This document shows positions 50,801-61,456 of a stretch of 64,000 nt of DNA, one piece after another; within the stretch, counting starts at the first letter, position 1, and each line of letters opens with the position of its first letter. Under the pieces are notes generated by a model. The model had not been told where the DNA came from and did no database searches. It saw only the letters and a list, made by a program, of their open reading frames with translations. The DNA is from Hymenolepis diminuta (taxonomy: Eukaryota > Platyhelminthes > Cestoda > Cyclophyllidea > Hymenolepididae). The position numbers were made by a program, and so were the translations under genes. The stretch covers positions 883,694-947,693 of the forward strand of contig CAADRB010000051.1 in assembly GCA_900708905.1 (NCBI GenBank). Direction: 5' to 3'.

Positions 50801-51128
50801 TAATTAAAACCCTCCATCCTACAAACTTGTATCTACCTTGAGGATTTGAAACTAACAACTAAGGAGGTGATAAAGTGTATATCATTATGAGAACTGAGGA
50901 GGTGGCAAACACAGCGGCGGTGCTCGGCTTATAGTGTCATTAAGCCGACTCACCAAGGCCTCGGTGGCAGAATTCCTGACTGCTGATGTTCTCAGATCAA
51001 GCATCTCCCATTCGATTCTTTGTTGCAATTGGCCAAGGATGTCGCCAGTGGGCGTTATCTTCCGAGATATCAGTGTACCGATCATCCACTCAAAAGGAGA
51101 TGTCCTCTCCGGGTGGTCACGTTGGGGT
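50800..51128 (-). repeat. Mosaic block R, copy 3 (inverted)
   Basis: Minus-strand copy reading MIGTLISRKITPTGDILG, closest to copy 1. Together with 49855-50210 it forms an inverted repeat with about 0.6 kb between the arms. Confidence 0.65.
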
Positions 51129-51386
51129 GTTTCCTCTTTATGTCTTCATTTGATTCTTATTTTGTGAACAAATTCTTTCTACACTTTGGCATATAGAATG
51201 ATTTATGATGGAGATACGCACCATCACACCATGCGTCATTTCCCTTACTAACTTTTTCAAACATACATTTGATATAAATAAAAGACATCCACTAATGTCC
51301 ATTCCCGTTTGACCTAAATAAAAGTGCAAACCACCTCGTCGAAAAATTGGAGGTATTGCCGACAACATTTGCCTCTTAATACTACT

Positions 51387-51410
51387 TACCTACCTACCTA
51401 CCTACCTACT
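51387..51410 (+). repeat. TACC microsatellite
   Basis: Five perfect TACC units plus one variant, immediately before the 110-bp block that ends the Ty3/gypsy remnant. Confidence 0.9.
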
Positions 51411-51423
51411 TATGATGCTTGAT

Positions 51424-54040
51424 GCATATAAATGGCATATTCATTTTTGTTAGAAAGCCTAATCAGATATTTTCGTTGCACCTGAGGGAAACTCGCATGC
51501 TTGACTTCACATGAATGGGACCGCCGATAGTTGGATTCCCTTTTGCTTCGTAGCGAAAACGGAATTGATTTTGATTAGGCACCAAGTTTGGCCATCAACA
51601 TCCACTTCATGTAGTAGTCGACCTTCCCGATCTCTGATGACACCTTCTGCCCACGTGCTATTCGATCGATGATCCCGTAAGCAAGTTGACTCTAGAAGAT
51701 GAATGGAGGAAGGTTGAATCTTTTGAAAGTATAGCATTATGAATAGTCATGATTTTCGTCCCATAAGATTTTCGGCAGATCTACGGTCATCTAGCGCAGG
51801 ATGCGGCGTCGTTAGATACATTAACAGGAAGGCGTCGACCATTCCGTTAGTTGTCTCCTCCAAAAGTGACCTCTGAAGTACTCGCTTCAGGGTGAATCGA
51901 ACATCTATGGGCTACTGCTTCGATATCCTTGTCCATTGCAGGCCAGTGTGCAAACGTTCTTACAATAAATTTCAATGGGCTAACACCCGAGTGACTCCCA
52001 TGGTAGTGTTATAATATTATAGTGTTAAAAGAATGGCGACACGATCTGCAAATATTAAGCATTGCAGGCAGCTTATCACGCTGCCTATAAAGTTTTGGGA
52101 AACTGGCCTTTTGGTTAGATTTTGGCCATTCTGTGTGAATATATTTTACAACCTTCTTCAGCACTGAATCTCTGGCTATTGTAATTTGTATATCACTTGC
52201 AGTTATTGGAAGTTTGCGTACAGCACCAAATAATGGCCGTTGCATATTGTCTTTCATAGTCTGATTTGCATTGGCGGTTTATTCGTCAGGACATTTCAGC
52301 TTGTCAGAATTCTGTTGCGTTCCGATATTCTGTATCGAAATCGTAGCCAAAAAAGATGGTCAGTCAATGCTGATGTCGGATTGCAGTGTAAATTGGAATA
52401 CTCTTTTTGGATCCGAAGATAGAGAAAAGGGATTTTTGATCTGTTGATAGGATGAAGTGTAGACTATATAGAAATATATGGGACTTTTTCGCAGCGAAAA
52501 TGCTGGCCAAAGACTCTTTTTCAATCCGTTGTAGTTCGTCTCAGCTATTTTGAGAGTTCAAGAAGAATGGACAGCGGCTTTTTCTGAACCATCGGGGAAG
52601 ACATGGGAGATAACTGCACCAATGCTATAGTTCGCAGCATTTACAATCACTGATTGGTAGACTCGAATTGTAATGAGATAGCAGTATATCTTAAATGATC
52701 ATATCTTTTAGGTTTGCGAAAGCTTCTTCACTTTTAGAATCTCTGTTTCATTTCGTATCTTTTCTCAGCAACTCCTTTAGGGAAGCTCAAACATTATGTA
52801 GTGTTGGCGGAAATGTACTGTAGTAGCTGATGAGACCCAGAAATGAATAGAATATGATAATGTCTGTAGATTGTGGCATTTTGCAATCGTCCGAGACTTT
52901 TCTGGATCCAGATAACGACCACTTTCATTAAAAATACATCCTAGGTACTTAATAGAGGATACAAAGAATGTAAATTTTTCAGCTCAAAGACGGAAGTCAT
53001 ATTCATGAATACACTGATTTTCGATGACATTTTCTTTAAATTTCTGCTGAGAATGAACTATAATAACTATGCTATCTATATTTTCAGCAGAACCAGAGAG
53101 GCCCAACATCATCCATTATATGTTGGAAAATATCAGGTGCTGTCTTGACACCGATTGGAAATGCGTATTCATAGTCAGTAGCTCTCATAACTCTGCTACA
53201 ACTTTGATTTACAAATAAGCCTCTGATAAACCAAACTTAGCGTTTACTATTCAGTTTCGAGAAAGTGTTATCAGGAACTGGTAGTGGATAACAATTTGAC
53301 TCCAATGCGGCATTTAGACCGGTAGAATAGACAGCGCACAACCGAATAGTTCCATTTGTTTTCCGAACAAAAACGACAGATACAGTCCATCCTCAATGAG
53401 AAACAGATTTTAAAACGTTTCTTTGTTCCAAACGTGTAAGTTTTTCGTCTACCATAGACAAGGCCGCTAGTGGAACTGGCCACTTAGGACAGAAAACTGT
53501 CTTAATATGACCTTCTCGAAGTACATTGGGAAAACACTGGATCATCATCTCTGTTGTGTGTAAAGTGGGAAAAAGAAGAATGTACAGATGGCATTTATGG
53601 GTAAATAATCAAGACAAAGGCGAGAATCTGTTGCATAAGCTGTTGTTAAGATACTAAAAGCCCGGTAGGACGCTACTGCTTAGCTTCCCTTTTAGTTAGA
53701 CAGACACTGATTATAGATAGGAAGATAGGTTCTAGTTTTGGACGCCAATGATTTCCTCTGAAGTGGTGTGTAGGTGCAGACAAACATGGCTCCCGTTAAT
53801 CTGCACATTCATAAATTTCCGGCTTTACTTGGTGTCGATACGGAAGGCAGTCAAGAGACCGTTCGATCTTAGATACTGTAGTTTAGATTTATAGAGGCGA
53901 TTCTTTATAATGGAAAGCTTGATGGTTTTGTTCTTGACCGGTCTAGGACAAAATTTTGGTGGGTATCTCAGGAGTACTTGGGGAGGCCTGTGGGCAGTAG
54001 TCTTCTTTATGTTCAACCTTTCGGTACTGTTTACACTGAT
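51424..54040 (-). pseudogene. Degenerate Ty3/gypsy retrotransposon (gag end, PR, RT, RNase H, truncated INT)
   Basis: Read on the minus strand, domains come in gag-pol order. First is a damaged zinc knuckle (C-x8-H-x4-C, second Cys now Tyr, 53994-54035). Then come a degraded protease region (about 53760-53840) and reverse transcriptase with VFVRKTNGTIRLCAVYSTGLN and YPLPVPDN, then FPIGVKTAPDIFQHIMDD (about 53090-53490), and YLGCIF...GRYLDPEKS (about 52880-52960). RNase H follows (IGAVISHVFPDGSEKA, about 52560-52640). Integrase pieces are the upstream linker (LPITASDIQ, 52009-52257), the zinc-binding end (HWPAMDKDIEAVAHRC, about 51900-51960) and the C terminus (AFLLMYLTTPHPALDD and EVDVDGQTW, 51507-51840). 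Multiple frameshifts and stops interrupt it, the RT active-site YxDD is not visible, and most of the integrase catalytic core is deleted. No long terminal repeats could be assigned. It cannot be active. Confidence 0.88.
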
Positions 54041-54499
54041 ACTGTTTGACAGAACACTGTTGGGGTAAAGACTAACCTCAGCAGCCTTCCGTTTTACTAT
54101 ATAAAACGTTCATTTTCAGTAAAAGAATCACCTACCCGATAAATTGGCGGAAGAACAGTTCTTTTCATGTTGTCGATTGTGTTTCATTACATTATCAGCA
54201 GTATATTCGGGTTGATCTACTTAAATTAAGATATACATATGATATTGCGAAGAGAATTAGAATGAATATGATTATTATTTCCAAAAATCAAGTTTTAAAA
54301 CATGCGCAGGTTCTCCGTTCCGATTTGACATATTTTCAGTACTTCTTCTACAGGGTTTTGCGCGAAATCTAAACAAAAGGATTTTCATCATATTATATAT
54401 GTGAGCAACCTTTGTTTATAGTTAATAATGGTTTCTAAATCCTTAGAGGCAGTCCAAGATAGACGTATCCAGTGCTGTTTGCAAGCAATAAAAAGATTG
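54041..54499. other. Spacer, possibly the gag end of the retrotransposon
   Basis: Expected position of upstream gag sequence, but I could not recognise any of it. Confidence 0.3.
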
Positions 54500-55000
54500 A
54501 AAAATGACTCCATGCATTTTCCGAAATTACCTTCTCTACGAAAATACTTCGATTTTTCGTCCACGAAGCCGCAGTGATGTCTTTATGCCCATATAAATCA
54601 GGGCTCCTATCCATCATATTTAAACGCATTTATCGATTCCTCCTTCTCTATAACCGTCGCGTTTCATTAAAAGTACACCCACACTCATATCCTCACTCGC
54701 GTCCTCGCCTAAGTGACACGTAAATTATCTGTGTGTTTCCACCCATACTTACACACACGATACACATGCAGATACACTTTGTGTTCACCAGTTCCTGAGC
54801 TTCCTTCTCATCTCTTTCTTATTTGTTTGAATCCTCATGGTGATTTGTTCAATATATTTTAGCCTAGTCAGCTGCTGTGCTCTAAAACTGTTGTCTTCTA
54901 TGATTAGGTGTTAGTCATAGTCTTAGCTTTTACAATCAAGATCTGGTTCAGTAGTTCCTAAAATGTGCTACAATACATAATAATAAACCATAATCTATGA
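54500..55000 (+). repeat. Dispersed repeat family A, copy 4
   Basis: Plus-oriented copy of 11578-12035, with TTTTTCGTCCACGAAGCCGC, GTGATGTCTTTATGCCC, CCACACTCATATCCTCACTC and AGTCTTAGCTTTTACAATC in the same order. Confidence 0.75.
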
Positions 55001-57002
55001 TTAAATGAATTCTTGCCACAATTTACCAGTTTGAAAGTGTCCCCTTATTATCTGAGATATTCCTTTTAACGAAAATTTGCATAGCCCTTAGTCATGCTCC
55101 GTAAATGAAAAAAAATATGAAGAGAATAGTCATATTTGACTTAAAGGCGTCGTTTTTCCACTTTTTCGTCACTTTTCTGATCTTAGGTATTGATATAAAT
55201 GCTTTGAAAATCAAAACCAAAGAGACATCACCAGATATTCTTTACAATGAATAACACAAGATATCTTTATGAAAGAGTATTATAAGGGTATAATATGAAA
55301 AACTGAGAAATATGCTTATACATGATCATCATTTCAATATTTGTATCGTAGTTCTCTTACAGAAAAAGTGGAAGACAGTGAAATTACTTAAACGCACTTA
55401 AAAATAAAGGAGTTTATAGAATATTGACCCTTTAATCTGGCTGAATTTATATCCTCCTTATGTTATTCAATTTCTTCCATTGAGATTACTTCTGAAACAA
55501 AATAATAGTTAAACATTTATATGATTAGTCTTACAATTACATAGCAAAGTATATCCATTCGTGGATCTTTGCAAGATGATAATGTAAATAAATGGTTATT
55601 CATAAAACACACCACATTCACAACGAGAAAGTCCATTACGATCCTAAAAATAGAATCAATATTATGCATTAAAATATTTTAAGTTAAACAAAAAAGTTAA
55701 ATACATTGTAAATCATGTATAATAAGTGCGTGAAATAGCACATTCGTGCAAATTCTATTTGATATAATGAGTGAAAATTTTATTCGTATGCGCGACATCA
55801 GATTAGAAACTGGATGACCTTCAGTTTTGAATATGCGCCTGAATATTAGATTAAATAAAGTATTTAAGACGTTAACAATCTTAATAATCTGAATTAGAGA
55901 AGTATTTTTATCTTTTAAAAATGATTTATTGTATATTGTAAAATTAAACTGCTTGATAAAAAGTCTTTAACATTCATATTGCCTAAGATTATTCAAGATT
56001 TCCGTTATTGAGTCGGACTTTTGTACCATGACAAAACAGATTAGATTATAAATTCATCTTATTGTTTTTCATAATAAAACTAGCAAGCCATTATTTCTTG
56101 CATTATATATCGGACAAAAATCATATGAAAACGAATTTTGCTAATATTTTAAACGCGTTGCTTTCAGTGGATTATAAACATGCTAAGTTGACAACCTCGC
56201 CTTTCTAGTATGGAAGCCTCCACTCCAGCACGGACTTTAACATTTGCTTGAAGCATGTAACTAAATGAAAGCTAACATGCCAGCATATGGCCATTGTTAG
56301 GTCCCATGCAGCAGAGGAGGCAAGTTAGCAGCTTTCACTCACTTTCGCATACTTCAATGTGTTTTTTGTCTTACGTACTATTTGCAATAATATTAGATCT
56401 AACGGGACCACATCGATCGAATAGATGGAATAAGTCAAGTCACTCATGTCGGCAGATCAGTTCGGAGGTGACAGGCATGCCACCCCATTTTATTAATTAG
56501 TGAATTAGGTCTATATACAAAAAATTTCTTCGTTAGACGTCAATCATGTCTCGTCGTCGGAGTGATGATAGACACTTGTTTCGGTATCTCTGTGCAAGCA
56601 CGCAAACACACAGTGGAATCACCTGTGGACACCATAGTGGAGACCTTATCGCTAGTCAGTCATTTCTAATCGCCAGGTGTTGATAGACATCTGCTGGCTA
56701 TAGCACTCTTACACACCCCTCATTCTGTGTTCCCTTAACCATGAGATTTTCCTTATTAAATGCTTTTTCAGTCCGCGCATCCCAAAATATAGCGTCTGAT
56801 GAATCAATAAAATGGATTGGAACAAATGTAAACTCGTCTCCCTCCTAACTATAACTTGTGGGAACCCAAACCATAGCTGCAGCAACTAGGCTTCTTAGCC
56901 TTACAAGACCGTTGAAATAGTCATAATTTGCAAAAGGAAATAAGTTACCTTATAGATATATTTAAAAAAATTATTTACAAGAAACAATGATAAAGTTAGA
57001 AA
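55001..57002. other. Spacer downstream of the helicase gene
   Basis: AT-rich to about 56.1 kb, with no gene seen. 56160-56780 is less AT-rich, and a stretch ending in TTAACCATGAGATTTTCC and similar sequence looks repeat- or LTR-like, but no second copy lies in this window to confirm it. Confidence 0.4.
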
Positions 57003-60000
57003 TCATTTGCTGAGTGCGTGTTCTCTGGCAGTTCCATAATGGAAGTAGTGTGGAGCAAGCTCCATCAGCCACTCCGATTCGATGGCACTCACGCCGGAGA
57101 TACAAGTTGCTGTAGAAATGGTTGAATCGCTATTGGCCGCAGACATCGGCGGATTATCATGAACAGGAGCGCTGAGATGAACTCGCGAGAAGAGAATCCA
57201 CTTCGGCCATCGAGATGTCGAAGGAGCGGCGTAGAGCACACAACTTGGATGAAGACGCAAAGCGTGGTCACCACGTACTGTTACATAATGACTTCCAGAA
57301 GGAGACAACTGAGCAACCTGAAACACAATGCTACTTATATTAGTATAAGTAGACAAGGGATAACATCTATGACGTCCTCTACGTCTATTTGAGATCAAAT
57401 GATCATTATCAATTACCAATGATTAAATAAGTAGACTCGCCTGAGTGAAAAACCCACGTAGCAAGGCTCGAATAATTGGCTGAGGATTTCCAGGTGGTTC
57501 CACCGATACACAAGGCATTTTCGAGCGTAAAAGGACGCCCAAAATCCGATCTCGAAGGTAGACTGCATGCTGAAGGGCCCGAGCATTCAATCCAGCGGAC
57601 TGACACCATTTCTGCAATTCCACAGGATTTAACACAGACGACTGCGCCTCGTAGGCTGTGAAAGCATTCAATTCTGTCAAATGGTCCCCTGACGTAGTTC
57701 CAAACAAAACCCGACGACTACGATCCGCCGTCTTTCGATAGTTGGCATTTGACACGAAAACACTTTGAAGCTATGATATTAGAGAAAAACGCACTAGCAA
57801 AGGTTGATTTAACAGCTTGTAAGGCACGTCTATTGGGAACACTTATATTAAGAAAAATATCTTAATTTAATTTCCATCATTGTTCACGATTGACTGTTTC
57901 CAAGGTATCAGAGTTTTTTCATACGTTTTGGTGACTTTCGAAACTGTTTGCAACCGACAAGATTTTATCGCGATTCATAAATAGGAACATCTATCTGCCG
58001 GAATTTAAACGATCGCCAGACAACACTTTCCACCTTTTTAACTATTTAATATGCATACTCTTATACCTACCAATCTAGTCAGATTTTCATCTTGTCTTTT
58101 CAACACTCTAGCAGTATTTGATGAATCCTTATTTATATACCCAGATGTAATCTTCTACCTAGCCCGACTCCGAAGTTATTCGTTTCCACCGCACATCTAC
58201 TGTTCCCGTAGTTCTCTCCTTCTACCTGCTAAATTATATTATATTCAGTTATGATATCTAACCTGCATCAAAGCGACAATCGCTGCGATTTCCATTGTGC
58301 AGCCTTCTTCTACAGCTCCAAGCAGTGCAGCTGCAGCAGCAGGATCATTCAGGCCACAAGCAGAGCAGAGAGCACCTAATTTAGCCCCTTTTTCTGTAAC
58401 AGGCATACCAGATGCCACTGTCAAGGCTCCCAGGGAGACTAATCTCTCTGCCGCTTGTCCAAGATGTCTGGCAGGGGGTTTCGGAGGGAGCCAATCGAAT
58501 TTTGCAAGTGAGTCCACTCCCAGTGACTTAAGACGCAGTAAAGCGGCAGAGAGATCACTTCTTTGACTTTCTGGAGCTGTGAAACGGGGTAGAATGAGAC
58601 GATAAGCCTCCTCAGTATAGAGTCGGTAAACCTCGCCAATTCCGACTCTACCCGCGCGTCCAGCTCTCTGATTAGCAGACGCCTTGGACACAGGCAATGT
58701 TACGAGAGCTTCCAATGCGTTGTCAGGATTATAAGCTCTGAGACGGGCGTAACCACAATCGATGACGTATCCGACACGGGGTAGAGTGATACTAGCCTCT
58801 GCTACATTGGTCGCCACAACAACAGTGCGGACAGCGTGAGTAGGACGTTCGAATACACGTAGCTGTTCGTGAGCCGGTAGTCCGCCGTAGAGTGGAAGAC
58901 TTCGGAGAGGTGGATATCGATCATTGGTCACTCGGGAACCTCGAGACTTTTGATGCTCCTTTTTCTGGATAAAACGCTCCTTGCGGTCTCGATATTCATC
59001 GACCAGTTCGCTAACCAGACGATTAACTTCATCCTGGCCTTAAAGAAAGGAATAATACAAAAAATTTATAAATCATCTACTGCAGTAGAATGAGCAGTAT
59101 ATATTAAAAAGATTTAGATGTCATAACTACTCCTCTTTTAAGGTAGAGTGTGGTGTAATTATAGTAACGTAAAATGCTTGGAAGATCAATGGAACCAAAA
59201 AGAAAGCAAATCAGCCAATAAATCTTTCAGTAAGACAGTTTGGCATCGTATGCACAAATACCCAAAGGAGAACGAAAAGATAATCTTATCTAAATTGCAT
59301 CGTACTATATTGTGTCAATTACAGTCGATTAGATAGACAAACTCGGCAATCTCTGGGGCGAGGAAAGCCAATCATATTTAAGTAGCCGTGTATCAAATGG
59401 AATTCATCATGTGTTCCGGAGAACCCAATATAGAACAGCTCAAAAGAGGGATGACCATCTTGCAGCCAAAAGCCACCAAACAATTTGAATATGAAATATC
59501 TAAGTAGTACCATGACACTGAAAATTCTACTGGTTATTCAATAAAATAATTTGTCTTTAAAAATAAAACAAGGTTTGCGATTCAATAGTCATATTTTTGA
59601 ATGAGAAAAAAAACAGTGAATTACAATTAAATCACACCCGAGAGAAAGAATGTCTTGAATCAAAGTGATGCATCCTAGACGTTACCCACTGCACAATGAC
59701 AGAAAGAACAACCAAAAGATGGTTACGGTTATAAGATCGCCAAGATGTTCATAATAGAATATATCCACATAAAAATATCCAATTATAACAACGACGGTAA
59801 AAGAATGAAGTAAACCATCTACTGAATAGCACTGTTATAATAGGTGAAGTTCTAGCAGAATGATTCATAAATCCTTATTAAAAAGCACTTCTCAAAGTAA
59901 TACTGGGAAGAAAAAAAACTTGGTTAACAAACTGAAAATCGGATATGATGAACCTAGAGGAAAGCTTAAAAGGAAAGCTCGAAGGCAGACAGTATTCATA

Positions 60001-61067
60001 AGAAGAGCAACATAAGTTGCTTGAAATAAGTAAATAAATACTTTCATATCGAAAGGAAAGAATATCAAACAACTTACTGGTTAGGAAAACAAGTATATCA
60101 GCTCCAAGAGGTCGATTCTCGTGCAATTTGAAGACAGTTTTGCGTGCCTCTGTGACGTAACAGGGCGTCGGATCCTGCAGATAGAATATCTTCACTGGAT
60201 ATTGTCTTCCCTCAACATGAAGATGAGAAACCGGAGTTAGATTCTTTCCACTTCCTTCCTCCAGAACCGAAGAATCACGAAGATTCAGGTCTTTGAAGTA
60301 ATCAACAAAGCTAAATGAAGGCAAAACGCAACATCAACAACGCGCATTTTGTGAATTTAATGAAAATATGGCACCGAAGATTACCTACTTTTGAGCTTCA
60401 AGAGTAGCAGAAGAAATAACCACGCGAAGATCATTCAATCGTTTTCTTAAAATCTTCTTCACAAGACCTAAAAGAAGGTCCACTTGAAGTGAACGTTCGT
60501 GAACTTCATCGAGTATGATAACACGGTAATTTTGGAGGAGAGGATCCCGAGTCATTTCCTGAATCAACATTCCATCGGTCATGTAGAGAATATGCGTTCG
60601 ACCGGGTTTGAAGCAGTCCTCAAAGCGAATCAGATAACCGACTTCGTTGCCTAGTTTACAATCCTTCTCTTCAGCTACTCGCGTTGCCAAAGTGATGGCT
60701 GCAACACGACGCGGTTGGGTTACGGCTATGTATTTAGAAGTCCCTTTAACCCAACCAGCTTCGTATATATATTGCGGCAACTGAGTGGATTTTCCACTCC
60801 CAGTTTCTCCTGTTACAACAACAACTCTATAATAATGAACCTGAATAAATATAAATTCAAAAAACCCTACCTAGACGTCTCTAAAAGGTAGAGAAAATGA
60901 CTCCTCCACTTAAATGTGGGCAAGCTTTGACGCTGTTGATCAATATGACGAATTCCAGTAATGTTTAAAACGACTGATCCTTCTGTGCTTTCATCGATTT
61001 CTTCTGAAACTATTAAATCCTCTTCACCCGGCTTTAAGAAACGGGCACGCTTATAAGCAATAGCCAT
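57003..61067 (-). CDS. DHX35: DHX35-type DEAH-box ATP-dependent RNA helicase, 6 exons
   Basis: DHX35 is a superfamily-2 DEAH/RHA helicase of the nucleus, associated with the spliceosome. Exons: 60871-61067, 60389-60826, 60078-60310, 58263-59038, 57441-57770, 57003-57317. The joined frame gives 762 residues (human 703). Motifs: DQQRQSLPTFK (44-54, DHX35-like), Walker A GETGSGKST (72-80), TQPRRVAA (motif Ia), motif II DEVH instead of DEAH (172-175), SAT (205-207), TNVAEASIT (366-374) and QRAGRAGR (413-420). The C-terminal winged-helix, ratchet and OB-fold parts follow, including GDHLTELNAF, LHPSCVLY and the family ending AIESEWLMELAPHYF. Introns are 44, 78, 1039, 492 and 123 nt; intron 5 uses a GC donor (CAG|GCGAGT). 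The start is the first ATG in the first exon, 389 bp from the divergent NDUFAF6 start. All motifs except the DEVH change look intact, so a functional enzyme is expected. Confidence 0.95.
59039..60077 (-). other. Intron 3 of the helicase gene
   Basis: 1039 nt, the longest intron of the gene. Short frames on both strands show no domain. No repeat copy was recognised. Confidence 0.75.
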
Positions 61068-61456
61068 ACTCTGGAAATTCAGGTGGCCAATGACAATATC
61101 GGGCTACAAGCTTTGACCTTGAACAAATTTACAGTTTACCATCAACCAAAAATTAAAATGAATTTTCAGAAAAATAATCGCACATTATGAAATCGGTTTT
61201 TGCATTTCTGTTTAATTTTTCGTATTACTTGAATAGATAAATTAAATTTTATTTTAAAAGTGGCGGCTAGCTTGCGAAAATTTGACCTCTAATTACTGGT
61301 GGTATTTTCGACTGAAGCTCGTGTTATTAAATTTTCATCGGTGTGAATAATTAAGATTTAATTTGCTTTAACACTTATATATCAATGTATTACATATTTT
61401 TCTTCAATTTTAATGTTGTAATCATATGATATTTACTCTTTCACTTTTTCCTTCAG
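61068..61456. promoter_or_regulatory. Putative bidirectional promoter between DHX35 and NDUFAF6
   Basis: The 389 bp between two divergent start codons must contain both 5' UTRs and core promoters unless untranslated exons lie elsewhere. The sequence is AT-rich; no TATA box or known factor site could be assigned with confidence. Confidence 0.55.

Noticed and set aside
57159..57661. Plus-strand and alternative frames over the helicase exons (for example 57159-57392, 57476-57661, 58297-58566)
   Set aside because: Antisense shadows of confidently assigned DHX35 exons.
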